Below, in pieces: positions 15,547-23,956 of a stretch of 64,000 nucleotides of DNA (position 1 is the first letter of the stretch; each line of letters opens with the position of its first letter). The position numbers and the translations under genes are program-made. Source of the stretch: Suilimivivens sp009774465 (GTDB lineage: Bacteria > Bacillota > Clostridia > Lachnospirales > Lachnospiraceae). Under the pieces are notes generated by a model. That model saw nothing but the letters and a program-made list of their open reading frames with translations, searched no databases and was not told where the DNA came from. Location: NCBI GenBank assembly GCA_947382645.1, contig CANDAE010000018.1:1-64000 (forward strand), given 5' to 3'.

Positions 15547-16422
15547 TCATTTTTTTACATAACTTTTTATATAGATCCCATATTCCTGTCCATTTACTGT
15601 CACATTTTCCTGAAAAACAAAGCCCAGTTTATTCACCAACCCTATGGAAACGGTATTTCTTTCATCTACCAGCGCCTGAACCTTCTCAAATTTCAACTCT
15701 TCCTGCGCATATTTTAAAATTCCACTACAGACTTCAAATCCATAGCCCTGTCTCTGGTATGATGCATCAATTAAAAAGCCAAGCTCCGGATTTTCGTATC
15801 CTTCCCTTACACTGAGGCCTGCGCGTCCAATAATCCGGCCGCTTTCCTTTAAGATAACCGTCCATAATCCGTAACCATAAAACCCATAAATCTGATCAAT
15901 GTACGACTTCATATATGCCTTTTCTTCATCCTTATCCTCATAAAGATCTTCCATGTAACGTGTTATGGATGGCTCTTTATAAATCCGATAAAACTCATCC
16001 ACATCCTCCAAAGTGCTTTCCCTAACCAAAAGTCTTTTCGTCCGGAAAATTTCCCAGGGGAGTCCTGCAAGTCTTAAATATACCTCCTCAAAGGATCTGT
16101 ACGCAATCTGAAACAAATCTTCTATTCCATAACGCACTGCCGGAAAATTCTGCTGTTTGTTCCCCTCATGATAAAGAATTACCACATATTGTTTTTCTTC
16201 CAAAAGTATTTCCGCCGCTTTGGCATGATCCGTAATAATTAAAGTGCTTTTCCCATTTTCGAAGACTTCCTCACAGTCTGTCCTGATTTTATCAGGAAAA
16301 TCTATTTTTCGGAGGGATACCTGCACCCCATATGGGTTCGTTTTTTCCCTGATTTCCCCGACACGTTCTGAAACAATTTCATAGTAGTATTCAGACAGGA
16401 GAAGCAAAATGCATTTTAACAT
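15547..16422 (-). CDS. Two-domain GNAT acetyltransferase
   Basis: A 291-residue protein. The C-terminal half (about 135-290) is a RimJ-like GNAT domain: TKRLLVRESTLEDVDEFYRI, ELGFLIDASYQRQGYGFEVC (acetyl-CoA loop) and RNTVSIGLVNKLGFVFQ. The N-terminal half (1-130) resembles a small alpha/beta domain with ITDHAKAAEILLEEKQYVVI and RYGIEDLFQIAY, reminiscent of degenerate HAD-like folds. No catalytic Asp pair is seen. Similar two-part proteins occur in Lachnospiraceae; substrate unknown. The ATG at 16422 follows GGAAGGA at eight bases and is preferred over the one seven codons upstream. A terminator follows at 15472. Confidence 0.8.
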   Translation of the reverse strand: MLKCILLLLSEYYYEIVSERVGEIREKTNPYGVQVSLRKIDFPDKIRTDCEEVFENGKSTLIITDHAKAAEILLEEKQYVVILYHEGNKQQNFPAVRYGIEDLFQIAYRSFEEVYLRLAGLPWEIFRTKRLLVRESTLEDVDEFYRIYKEPSITRYMEDLYEDKDEEKAYMKSYIDQIYGFYGYGLWTVILKESGRIIGRAGLSVREGYENPELGFLIDASYQRQGYGFEVCSGILKYAQEELKFEKVQALVDERNTVSIGLVNKLGFVFQENVTVNGQEYGIYIKSYVKK

Positions 16423-16509
16423 TGTCAAGTCCTTCCAATTCATATAAAATATGTACCGTAGTTATTATTTTATCACATCATATAGATGAAGAGAAAGGAA
16501 GTTAATATT

Positions 16510-17031
16510 ATGGCGCAAAATCCCATCGTAACCTTTACAATGGAAAATGGAGATATCATGAAAGCAGAGCTTTATCCTGAAATTGCTCCTGTTTCTGTAA
16601 ACAATTTTATCAGCCTGATTAATAAAAATTTCTATGATGGACTGATTTTCCACCGGGTAATCCGCGGATTCATGATTCAGGGCGGCGATCCGGAAGGAAC
16701 AGGCTGCGGCGGCCCAGGCTACAGCATTAAAGGAGAATTTTTCTCAAACGGTTTCGAAAATAACTTGAAGCATACTGAAGGCGTTCTTTCTATGGCAAGA
16801 AGCATGGCCCCTGACTCAGCAGGCTCCCAGTTTTTTATCATGCACAAGACAAGTCCTCATTTAGATGGTTCCTATGCTGCTTTTGGCAAAGTGATTGAAG
16901 GTATGGATGTTGTAAATAAAATTGCAGAAACTGCAACCGATTTTTCTGACCGTCCGCTGGAAGACCAGAAACTTAAGAGCGTTACCGTAGAATGTTTTGG
17001 AGTGGAATACCCGGAGCCGGAGAAGTGTTAA
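16510..17031 (+). CDS. Cyclophilin-type peptidyl-prolyl isomerase
   Basis: Cytoplasmic proline cis-trans isomerase of 173 residues with no signal peptide. Typical motifs: FHRVIRGFMIQGGDPEGTG (catalytic Arg and substrate loop, about 47-65), EGVLSMARS, GSQFFIM and HLDGSYAAFGKV with the active-site His. An AAGGAAG site precedes the ATG at 16510; an ATG eight codons upstream in frame lies before that site and is less likely. Length is typical of short bacterial cyclophilins. It is a single gene on the plus strand with a hairpin at its stop codon. Confidence 0.93.
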   Translation: MAQNPIVTFTMENGDIMKAELYPEIAPVSVNNFISLINKNFYDGLIFHRVIRGFMIQGGDPEGTGCGGPGYSIKGEFFSNGFENNLKHTEGVLSMARSMAPDSAGSQFFIMHKTSPHLDGSYAAFGKVIEGMDVVNKIAETATDFSDRPLEDQKLKSVTVECFGVEYPEPEKC

Positions 17032-17041
17032 TCACTTCTCC
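17019..17041 (+). terminator. Hairpin across the cyclophilin stop codon
   Basis: GGAGAAGTG, loop TTAAT, CACTTCTCC, with the stop codon in the loop. No T tract follows, so it may stabilise the message end or be a weak terminator. Confidence 0.45.
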
Positions 17042-17238
17042 AAAAGAATAAAGCCTGGCCTTTTTTCCTTCTGTATTTCTCACCTGCATATTCATATTTT
17101 GTTCATATTTAATTTAAAAAAACTTAATCAGTATAACATTCTTTAGACATTTCTCTATTTTATACTAATACCATAAGATACAGAAAAGAAAACGCCAACA
17201 TCAAAGTAATTGATTTATTAATAACTTTTTCATAATAA

Positions 17239-17268
17239 ATGCCAAGTAGCCGCAGGTTTACTTGGCAT
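17239..17268. repeat. Inverted repeat in the cyclophilin-alsT gap
   Basis: ATGCCAAGTA and TACTTGGCAT are perfect ten-base inverted arms around a ten-base loop. The 370-base gap (17032-17410) otherwise holds AT-rich sequence, the alsT promoter and its hairpin. No open frame with a ribosome site was seen there. Confidence 0.5.
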
Positions 17269-17300
17269 CCTCCCTTTCTACAGGACTTTTTAAGTTTTTC

Positions 17301-17329
17301 TTGTACTTTTCTCCTTTTTCCTGTATAGT
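17301..17329 (+). promoter_or_regulatory. Probable promoter of the AGCS symporter gene
   Basis: TTGTAC (17301-17306), a 17-base spacer and TATAGT (17324-17329). The expected start point falls at the GGGG run, 17333-17336. Confidence 0.7.
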
Positions 17330-17343
17330 ATAGGGGTAATCAA

Positions 17344-17377
17344 AGAGGATTTACTAAAAAGTAAATTCTCTTTTTTT
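17344..17377 (+). terminator. Intrinsic terminator at the very start of the alsT transcript
   Basis: AGAGGATTTACT, loop AAAA, AGTAAATTCTCT (one G-U pair), then a T run. It begins about eight bases after the predicted start point and ends about 34 bases before the symporter start codon. Confidence 0.7.
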
Positions 17378-17410
17378 ATAATTATCTAACTTATGACGGA
17401 GGAGTTTTTA

Positions 17411-18916
17411 ATGGAAAATGTAATGAATATGATTTCAAATGTGAATTCTGCCATAAACAATGTGGTATGGGGAATTCCCATGCTGATCTTGATTATCGGC
17501 ACTGGTATTTATCTAACCGTGGGTATGAAATTCTTTCAAATTACGCGGGTGAAGCACTGGATGAACGAAACTTTTCTTGCTATTTTTAAGAAAAAGCATG
17601 TAACTGCCCATACAGGCAGGGAAGAGCAGTCTATTTCTCAGTTTCAGGCCCTTTCAACTGCACTGGCGGCTACCATCGGTGTTGGAAATATTGCCGGTGT
17701 TGCAGGCGCAATCATTACCGGCGGTGCAGGAGCTGTATTCTGGATGTGGCTTTCCGCTCTGTTTGGAATGATGACAAACTATTCTGAAAATGTACTGGGT
17801 ATTTATTACCGCCGCAAAAATTCTAAAAATGAATGGTCCGGCGGCGCCATGTACTATCTCCAGGATGGGCTGAAAAATAAAAAATTCATTGGCGTCCTTG
17901 CAAAGCCTCTGGCTGTTTTGTTTGCTTTGTTCTGCGTGTTTGCCTCTTTTGGAATCGGCAATATGACACAGGTACATGAAATTGCAAGCTCTCTTCAGGA
18001 TACCTTTCGCATTCCGCCTCTTGCAACCGGTATTATTATTGCAGTGGTTGCAGCACTTGTTATTTTAGGCGGCATCAAGGCCATTGGAAATGTTGCCGAA
18101 AAAATTGTCCCTTTTATGGCATGTGTCTACATACTGGGAACCATTATTGTTCTTATTTTAAATATTACCTCTGTTCCCGCTGTCCTCAGTGCTATCTTTA
18201 CCAACGCTTTCGGCCTCCGCCCCATTGCAGGAGCTACTGCAGGCATTATGATCAAGCAGGCAATGACTATGGGCTTTAAAAGAGGAGTATTTTCAAACGA
18301 AGCCGGTCTCGGCTCTTCTGTAATGGTTCACTCTGCTTCTAATGTAAAAGAACCTATTATCCAGGGTATGTGGGGTATTTTTGAAGTATTTTTTGATACC
18401 ATTGTTGTCTGTACTTTAACTGCCTTTACTATTTTAAGCTCCGGTCTTATTAACCTGGATACAGGAGAACTTTTAACTTCATCAACTGGGGCTTCTTTGG
18501 TAAGTGAGGCACTTACCCAGGGCTTTGGCTCTTTGGCCGGCGGTTTTGTTGCCATTGCCATCAGCTTATTTGCATTTACCACAGTGCTGGGATGGTCTTT
18601 TTACGGAACCAAATCCTGTGAATATTTATTTGGCACCAAAGCCACCATTGTGTACAAAATTATTTTTGTTGTATGCATTATATTCGGCGCTACCATGAGT
18701 TTTGATCTGGCCTGGGCAATTGCAGATACTTTAAATGCTCTGATGGCAATTCCCAACCTGATCGGCGTATTATGCTTATCCGGCACCGTGTTTGCCATCA
18801 CCAAAAACTATACCGCCCGTAAGATCTCAAAAACAAACACCAACCTGAAACCCATGCTTTCCTTTGATCCTGAAATTCAGGCAATGCAGGAACAGGCAGT
18901 TTCTGAAGAAGCCTAA
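17411..18916 (+). CDS. Alanine/glycine:cation symporter (AGCS family)
   Basis: Sodium- or proton-coupled uptake of alanine or glycine. The 501-residue membrane protein has about ten to eleven hydrophobic helices. Family hallmarks are FQALSTALAATIGVGNIAGV (about 83-102), GAVFWMWLSALFGMMTNYSE and the MGFKRGVFSNEAGLGSS segment. LGWSFYGTKSCEYLFG near the C-terminus is also typical. The ATG at 17411 follows GGAGGAG at good spacing, while an ATG six codons upstream precedes that site. Transcription appears to start just upstream with a terminator hairpin in the leader. Confidence 0.93.
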   Translation: MENVMNMISNVNSAINNVVWGIPMLILIIGTGIYLTVGMKFFQITRVKHWMNETFLAIFKKKHVTAHTGREEQSISQFQALSTALAATIGVGNIAGVAGAIITGGAGAVFWMWLSALFGMMTNYSENVLGIYYRRKNSKNEWSGGAMYYLQDGLKNKKFIGVLAKPLAVLFALFCVFASFGIGNMTQVHEIASSLQDTFRIPPLATGIIIAVVAALVILGGIKAIGNVAEKIVPFMACVYILGTIIVLILNITSVPAVLSAIFTNAFGLRPIAGATAGIMIKQAMTMGFKRGVFSNEAGLGSSVMVHSASNVKEPIIQGMWGIFEVFFDTIVVCTLTAFTILSSGLINLDTGELLTSSTGASLVSEALTQGFGSLAGGFVAIAISLFAFTTVLGWSFYGTKSCEYLFGTKATIVYKIIFVVCIIFGATMSFDLAWAIADTLNALMAIPNLIGVLCLSGTVFAITKNYTARKISKTNTNLKPMLSFDPEIQAMQEQAVSEEA

Positions 18917-18940
18917 GTTTGCACAGTCGGCTACTTATTT

Positions 18941-18978
18941 AAAAGGCAGCGCTATTGTTCACAAAGCGCTGCCTTTTA
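18941..18978. terminator. Bidirectional terminator between alsT and the DUF1189 gene
   Basis: AAAAGGCAGCGCT, a loop, AGCGCTGCCTTTT: a long symmetrical stem flanked by A and T runs, serving the two converging genes. Confidence 0.88.
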
Positions 18979-18982
18979 TCAG

Positions 18983-19813
18983 TTACATCCATGAAAAATC
19001 ATTTCCGGGGTAATTTCCTGTTCCGCCTCCATAGGAAGGACCTGCCGGTGCCTGCGGCTGCTGTTTCATCTTCTGCAGTGCAAGTCCTACAATCAATACG
19101 GACAGGCCAATATTAATTATATAAAAGAATGGAATTCCAAAAGGCAGGAAGGATATTGCCGCTTTAATAATTAATGGCAGTGTTCTGCTGTATACTCCAA
19201 GTGTATAAAGCTTTCCAAAGGAAATTTTCACTTTCATGCAGGATGCCACAATCAAGCTGATCAGAGTAATTACCAGTACACCGGCAAAAAACAGCGCCGC
19301 CATCCAGAAAAATGCTATCACCATAAATACTGCGAGAAAAATATAGGCATACGGAACAAGCAAAAGCAGATCATCCCTTGAAAATTCAAAATCAAGCTGC
19401 GAAAAGTAAGCCTGCTGCACCTGTCCTTTATCTTTTATAATAATTTTTTCCGAATCCATCATAATTACCTGAGTATAATCATCCAAAAAGTCCTGCATAT
19501 CATAAGCACTGCGGAGAACTGACCTGGAATCTGTGTCAATTTCAATATACATTCCACTATAATCGTAGATGTAAACACCATCTACCCACAGTTCTCCATC
19601 CGACAGTTCAAAATCAGGCACTGATTTTTCTATTTTAGTGCTGATGCTTTCCCCACCAAAGAATCTTATCACCGGTATCCCCATAGTAATCAGAAAATAA
19701 ATCACCACCAGCATAACTCCAAAGCCAAATACCTTGCCCTTTTTGTTCTTTAAAAATTCTCCATAGCTTTTAAAACTGTAAATAGATAATCCCATTTCCT
19801 TAAATATATTCAT
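18983..19813 (-). CDS. DUF1189 membrane protein
   Basis: A 276-residue membrane protein. The opening MNIFKEMGLSIYSFKSYGEF is the DUF1189 signature. One helix follows (FGFGVMLVVIYFLITMGIPV), then an exposed region of about 110 residues that may lie outside the membrane, then three to four helices from about 150 to 255. The Gly/Pro-rich tail ends GGTGNYPGNDFSWM. Function unknown. The ATG at 19813 is chosen over a TTG three codons upstream because GAGGG stands at better spacing. Confidence 0.82.
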   Translation of the reverse strand: MNIFKEMGLSIYSFKSYGEFLKNKKGKVFGFGVMLVVIYFLITMGIPVIRFFGGESISTKIEKSVPDFELSDGELWVDGVYIYDYSGMYIEIDTDSRSVLRSAYDMQDFLDDYTQVIMMDSEKIIIKDKGQVQQAYFSQLDFEFSRDDLLLLVPYAYIFLAVFMVIAFFWMAALFFAGVLVITLISLIVASCMKVKISFGKLYTLGVYSRTLPLIIKAAISFLPFGIPFFYIINIGLSVLIVGLALQKMKQQPQAPAGPSYGGGTGNYPGNDFSWM

Positions 19814-19884
19814 ATTCCACAATCCCTCTTCTATCTTTTACGTGAAACAAAGGCATCCAAAATTCATGCTTTTCCTTATGTTAT

Positions 19885-19915
19885 AAAGGCTGTCCATTTT
19901 GCATGGGCAGCCTTT
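19885..19915 (-). terminator. Terminator of fba
   Basis: On the minus strand AAAGGCTGCCCAT, GCAAA, ATGGACAGCCTTT: a near-perfect stem ending in T residues, about 25 bases past the fba stop. Confidence 0.82.
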
Positions 19916-19937
19916 ACTCTTGCTTGGATTTATTGCT

Positions 19938-20801
19938 TTAAGCCTTATTAACAGAACCGAAAATTTCCATTTTTTCTTTCACTGTTGCTTTAATTGCTTC
20001 AAAGCCGGGAGCAAGAAGCTTACGAGGATCAAATCCCTTTCCTTCCAAATCCTTTCCAGCTTCAATATACTTACGTGTAGCTGCTGCAAATGACAACTGG
20101 CATTCCGTGTTAACATTAATCTTGGCAACACCCAATGAAATTGCTTTCTGGATCATTTCCGTAGGAATACCTGTACCTCCATGAAGTACCAGAGGCATTT
20201 CTCCTGTTAACTGCTGAATTGCATCTAAAGTCTCAAAAGATAATCCTTTCCAGTTTTCAGGATATTTACCATGAATGTTTCCGATTCCGGCTGCAAGGAA
20301 ATCAATTCCCAAATCAGCAATTGCCTTACATTCATTGGGATCTGCACATTCGCCCATGCCGATTACGCCATCTTCTTCTCCACCAATAGAACCAACTTCC
20401 GCTTCAATGGAGATTCCCTTTTCGTGTGCTGCTGCAACCAGCTCTTTTGTCTTGGCTACATTCTCTTCAATAGGATAATGAGATCCGTCAAACATTACTG
20501 AAGAAAATCCTGCTTCGATACATTTGTAGCAGTGTTCATAGCTGCCATGATCAAGATGAAGCGCTACAGGAACTGTAATATTCTGATCCTTGATCAGTCC
20601 GTTCACCATACCAACTACAACATCATATCCGCCCATGTATTTGCCTGCGCCCTCAGATACGCCCAAGATTACAGGTGAGTTGTTTTCCTGTGCTGTTAAC
20701 AGGATTGCCTTAGTCCACTCAAGGTTGTTAATGTTGAACTGTCCCACTGCATAGTGGCCGGCTTTTGCTTTTTGAAGCATTTCTGTTGCTGATACTAACA
20801 T
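19938..20801 (-). CDS. fba: Class II fructose-1,6-bisphosphate aldolase
   Basis: Glycolytic cleavage of fructose 1,6-bisphosphate to two triose phosphates. The 287-residue zinc enzyme shows FNINNLEW near the N-terminus, the zinc ligand region LHLDHGSYEHC (about 80-90), EAEVGSIGGEEDG, GIGNIHGKYP, LVLHGGTGIP and KINVNTEC. These are the metal and phosphate-binding motifs of class II aldolases. Size and motifs are normal. A ribosome site TGGAGGT precedes the start. It stands downstream of the lipid kinase gene, with its own terminator. Confidence 0.96.
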   Translation of the reverse strand: MLVSATEMLQKAKAGHYAVGQFNINNLEWTKAILLTAQENNSPVILGVSEGAGKYMGGYDVVVGMVNGLIKDQNITVPVALHLDHGSYEHCYKCIEAGFSSVMFDGSHYPIEENVAKTKELVAAAHEKGISIEAEVGSIGGEEDGVIGMGECADPNECKAIADLGIDFLAAGIGNIHGKYPENWKGLSFETLDAIQQLTGEMPLVLHGGTGIPTEMIQKAISLGVAKINVNTECQLSFAAATRKYIEAGKDLEGKGFDPRKLLAPGFEAIKATVKEKMEIFGSVNKA

Positions 20802-20890
20802 TTTTATCTACCTCCATTAAATTAATAACATTAATAATTGCTATTTATTATACCCTATTTATTACCAAAATGGAATACCGTTTACAAAAT

Positions 20891-21787
20891 TTACTCCGGT
20901 ACCACAATGCGCAGCGCCTGCTTTTGGTTTTTAATAGCCACCTCTTTATGCTTTCCTCCAAACTCTCCATCCAGCGTCCAGGGAATCTCCTCCCTGGAAG
21001 TGATTTTCAGATAACTGGTCTTAAAGCAGTACATGCAGTCCGTATTGATACTTCTGTTAAGGAGGGCAGCCATAATCAGATTTAATTCTACCGGATTAGA
21101 AGGCTTCTTAATCAATGTGACTTCAAACTCTCCATCGTCCAGTTGCACAAATTTTCCCGTAATCCGCTTAAATCCTCCCACAGAAACAGAATTGGTAATC
21201 ATTCCAAACAAAAACTCCCCTTCCACAGAAAGCTCACTGCTTTCCACTTTAAGCTCATACGCCTTTACTGCCGGCAGCCGGCGCATCCCTTCCAAAACAT
21301 ATGCCATATGTCCCAGCAGATTTTTTATGTCCTGGGGTGTTTCATAGGACACATCTGTAAAAATTCCAAATGCCGCTATATATACAAAAATATCTTCATT
21401 GAATTTTCCTATATCAAAATCCAGCATATTTTCTTTTACTATCATCTGTGCCGCAGTAATCATATTTTTAGGTATCTTTAAGCTGTTGGCAAAATCATTT
21501 GTACTTCCTGCCGGCACATATCCAATGGGAAGTTTTTCCTCGCACTGCATCATGCCGGTCACCACTTCATCCAGCGTACCATCTCCGCCGCTGCATACCA
21601 CCAGATCATAAAATGGAACAGTTCTTTCCCTGACTGCCCTTACCCCATCTCCTTTTGCCTGTGTGGGATAGGCAGTCACTTCATATCCCGCCTTGGTAAA
21701 TATATCTATAATATCCAGCAGATTTGTTTTTATTTTAGCCTTGCCTGCCCTTGGATTATAAATAAAAAGAAGTTTTTTTCTCATCAT
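20891..21787 (-). CDS. Diacylglycerol/lipid kinase family protein (YegS/BmrU-like)
   Basis: A 298-residue cytoplasmic kinase of the DAGK catalytic family. It starts MMRKKLLFIYNPRAGK and has the nucleotide motif CSGGDGTLDEVVTGM (about 65-79) and YVPAGSTNDFANSL. DGEFEVTLIKKP and TLDGEFGG near the C-terminus are typical. It probably phosphorylates diacylglycerol or a related lipid in phospholipid recycling; the exact lipid cannot be told. The ATG at 21787 follows AAGGAGA by six bases; the frame is open 12 codons further but without a ribosome site. Confidence 0.88.
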   Translation of the reverse strand: MMRKKLLFIYNPRAGKAKIKTNLLDIIDIFTKAGYEVTAYPTQAKGDGVRAVRERTVPFYDLVVCSGGDGTLDEVVTGMMQCEEKLPIGYVPAGSTNDFANSLKIPKNMITAAQMIVKENMLDFDIGKFNEDIFVYIAAFGIFTDVSYETPQDIKNLLGHMAYVLEGMRRLPAVKAYELKVESSELSVEGEFLFGMITNSVSVGGFKRITGKFVQLDDGEFEVTLIKKPSNPVELNLIMAALLNRSINTDCMYCFKTSYLKITSREEIPWTLDGEFGGKHKEVAIKNQKQALRIVVPE

Positions 21788-21860
21788 AAATATTCTCCTT
21801 TTGTGGAAAAAAGAGCAAAGCATACGCTTTGCTCCAATATCTTCTGGGGTAATCCATCCC

Positions 21861-22118
21861 CTATTTCTTTCCGCTCAAATATTCTTCCATACTCTGCATT
21901 GCTTCTTCTTCATCTTTTCCGTCTGCAATCACTTTTACAGCTTCACCGCTGCCAAGTGCCAGACTCATCATTCCCATAATGCTTTTTGCATTCACCTTTT
22001 TTCCATCTGTTTCAATATAGACAGAACTTTCATACTGGCTGGCAACCTGCACCAGCATTGCCACAGGCCTAGCCTGCAGTCCTTCCGTTAACTGAATGGT
22101 GATAGACTTTTCCATCAT
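21861..22118 (-). CDS. crh: HPr-like protein Crh (catabolite repression HPr)
   Basis: An 85-residue HPr paralogue. At the site where HPr carries the phospho-accepting His15 (GLHARPA) this protein has Gln: TEGLQARPV. The regulatory Ser46 region NAKSIMGMMSLAL is intact. This combination defines Bacillus subtilis Crh, which cannot take part in sugar phosphotransfer but, when phosphorylated by HprK, acts as co-repressor of CcpA. The neighbours whiA and rapZ are the same as around B. subtilis crh, and hprK lies 4.8 kb away in the same cluster. The start at 22118 follows AAGGAGGAG. Confidence 0.92.
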   Translation of the reverse strand: MMEKSITIQLTEGLQARPVAMLVQVASQYESSVYIETDGKKVNAKSIMGMMSLALGSGEAVKVIADGKDEEEAMQSMEEYLSGKK

Positions 22119-22131
22119 AAAACTCCTCCTT

Positions 22132-23004
22132 TTAAATCCTAATCCTTTCCGCCAACTCACTTAGTTTTCTCAATCTATGATTAACACCGGATTTCCCCAC
22201 CGGCGGATTAAGATACTCTCCCAATTCCTGAAGAGAGCTTTCCGGATGCTCTAACCGGGCCTGCGCTGTCTGCCTTAAGTTATCCGGCAGGTTCGACAAC
22301 CCATAATTTTTTTGCAAAAGCAAAATATCCTCTATCTGCCTGCTTGCGGCATGAACCGTCTTTGTTATATTGGCGGCCTCACAGTTAACCTGACGATTAA
22401 CGGAATTTCTTACTTCCTTTTCAATTCTCAGGTTTTCAAGCTGCATCAGAGATAAATGCGCACCCATTACATTTAAAAGGTCAACGATTCCTGCGCCTTC
22501 CTTCAAATATACCACATGGTATTTTTTCCGTCTGACAATTTTAGCCTCTATATCAAAACTGCAGATTACCTGCTGAATCTGTAATGCATGTACTTCATTT
22601 TCACAGACAAACTCCAGATGATAACCCTTATTGGGATCACTCATGGAACCAATGCTCAAAAAGGCTCCTCTCAAAAAAGCCCTCCTGCAGCAGCTGTTTT
22701 TAATTAAAAGAGGATGAACCTCTTCCTCCAGCCGATGCATACATCCCGCTTCATCTAAAATCTTAACTGCCTGCAAAAGTTTAACAACATTACCATTAAT
22801 AATAAATGTTTTCTTCAATAATGTAAAGTACTTTCTTTCAACGAATGGATTTTCGAAATGTATCGCCACATTTTCTATTGCATTGCCGCACAGCTCCATT
22901 CTGCATCCAAAGTGAATAATCGCCGCCAGTTCAGCCAGTCCGCAGTGTCTCGAGCCGGGAACAGTCTTTTCCAGTTCTTCCTTTACTTTCGATGAAAATG
23001 ACAT
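22132..23004 (-). CDS. whiA: WhiA regulator
   Basis: DNA-binding protein of 290 residues linked in Gram-positives to cell division and chromosome segregation. The N-terminal 200 residues are a degenerate LAGLIDADG-like domain (MSFSSKVKEELEKTVP..., CCRRAFLRGAFLSIGSMSDPNKGYHLE). The C-terminus is a helix-turn-helix ending in LQELGEYLNPPVGKSGVNHR. The order rapZ-whiA-crh is conserved across Firmicutes. Its end overlaps the ribosome-site region of crh, so the two are co-translated. Confidence 0.95.
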   Translation of the reverse strand: MSFSSKVKEELEKTVPGSRHCGLAELAAIIHFGCRMELCGNAIENVAIHFENPFVERKYFTLLKKTFIINGNVVKLLQAVKILDEAGCMHRLEEEVHPLLIKNSCCRRAFLRGAFLSIGSMSDPNKGYHLEFVCENEVHALQIQQVICSFDIEAKIVRRKKYHVVYLKEGAGIVDLLNVMGAHLSLMQLENLRIEKEVRNSVNRQVNCEAANITKTVHAASRQIEDILLLQKNYGLSNLPDNLRQTAQARLEHPESSLQELGEYLNPPVGKSGVNHRLRKLSELAERIRI

Positions 23005-23039
23005 AATTTCTATCCTTTTTTCTTCTGCCGCGCAAAGCG

Positions 23040-23903
23040 TTATATTCCTTGTCCCACATCACGGTGTGCAATTTTAATTCCATAGCCGCCTTTATTTTTC
23101 ATTTCTTCATATAATTTGTTGGCCAGTGTCACACTTCTGTGTTTTCCTCCGGTGCACCCAATTGCAATTACCAGCTGGTATTTGCCCTCTTTAATATAAT
23201 TTGGAATCAAAAATCTTACCATATCCGCCAGCTTTTCAATAAAAATATGGGCTTCCGGAAAGCTCATAACATAATCCTGAACTTCTTTTTCATTTCCCGT
23301 TTTATGCTTTAATTCTTCAATATAAAATGGATTGGGCAGGAATCTGACATCAAACACCAGATCTGCATCTGCCGGGATACCATATTTAAACCCAAAGGAT
23401 AAAACAGTGACCATAAGACTGTTATACTCCTCATTTTGTATAAAAATACGGTTCAGCTCTTCTTTCAGCTCTCTGGTCAGCAGATTCGTCGTATCTATCA
23501 CGTAATCCGCCTTTTCTCTGATATCGTTTAAAATTTCTCTTTCTTTATGAATGCCATCCTCTATCCTGCCATCCAAAGATAAAGGATGCATTCTTCTTGT
23601 TTCTTTATACCGTTTCAGCAATGTGCGGTCATTTGCTTCCATAAAAAGGATTTCAAATACATATCCATTTTGTTTCAGCTTTTCAAGCACTTCCTGTACC
23701 TCACGAAATGCCTGATCCGCACGCACATCCAGTCCCAGAGCAACCTTGGTCACCTCACCGCCGGGCGATGCAATTAATTCCACAAATTTTTCAATCAAGA
23801 GAACCGGAAGATTATCCACACAATAAAAACCGGCGTCTTCAAGCATTCGAAGGGCGGTACTTTTCCCGCCGCCGCTCATGCCTGTTACCACTACAAAACG
23901 CAT
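23040..23903 (-). CDS. rapZ: RapZ/YvcJ nucleotide-binding protein
   Basis: A 287-residue P-loop ATPase/GTPase. It starts MRFVVVTGMSGGGKST (Walker A about 8-16), continues with ALRMLEDAGFYCVDNLPV and ends with IAIGCTGGKHRSVTLANKL, the conserved C-terminal pocket. In E. coli RapZ is an RNase E adapter for GlmZ; in B. subtilis YvcJ affects competence, and the target is uncertain here. The ATG at 23903 has an AGGGGG site; in-frame ATGs a few codons upstream lie at or before it. It sits between murB and whiA as is usual. Confidence 0.93.
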   Translation of the reverse strand: MRFVVVTGMSGGGKSTALRMLEDAGFYCVDNLPVLLIEKFVELIASPGGEVTKVALGLDVRADQAFREVQEVLEKLKQNGYVFEILFMEANDRTLLKRYKETRRMHPLSLDGRIEDGIHKEREILNDIREKADYVIDTTNLLTRELKEELNRIFIQNEEYNSLMVTVLSFGFKYGIPADADLVFDVRFLPNPFYIEELKHKTGNEKEVQDYVMSFPEAHIFIEKLADMVRFLIPNYIKEGKYQLVIAIGCTGGKHRSVTLANKLYEEMKNKGGYGIKIAHRDVGQGI

Positions 23904-23956
23904 GTCCATACCCCCTGCATGCCGCACAGTATATCTGCGGTGCTGCGTCTGCCTGC

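Noticed and set aside
21861..22118. Annotation as phosphocarrier HPr
   Set aside because: The phospho-accepting His is Gln, so Crh is the better call.
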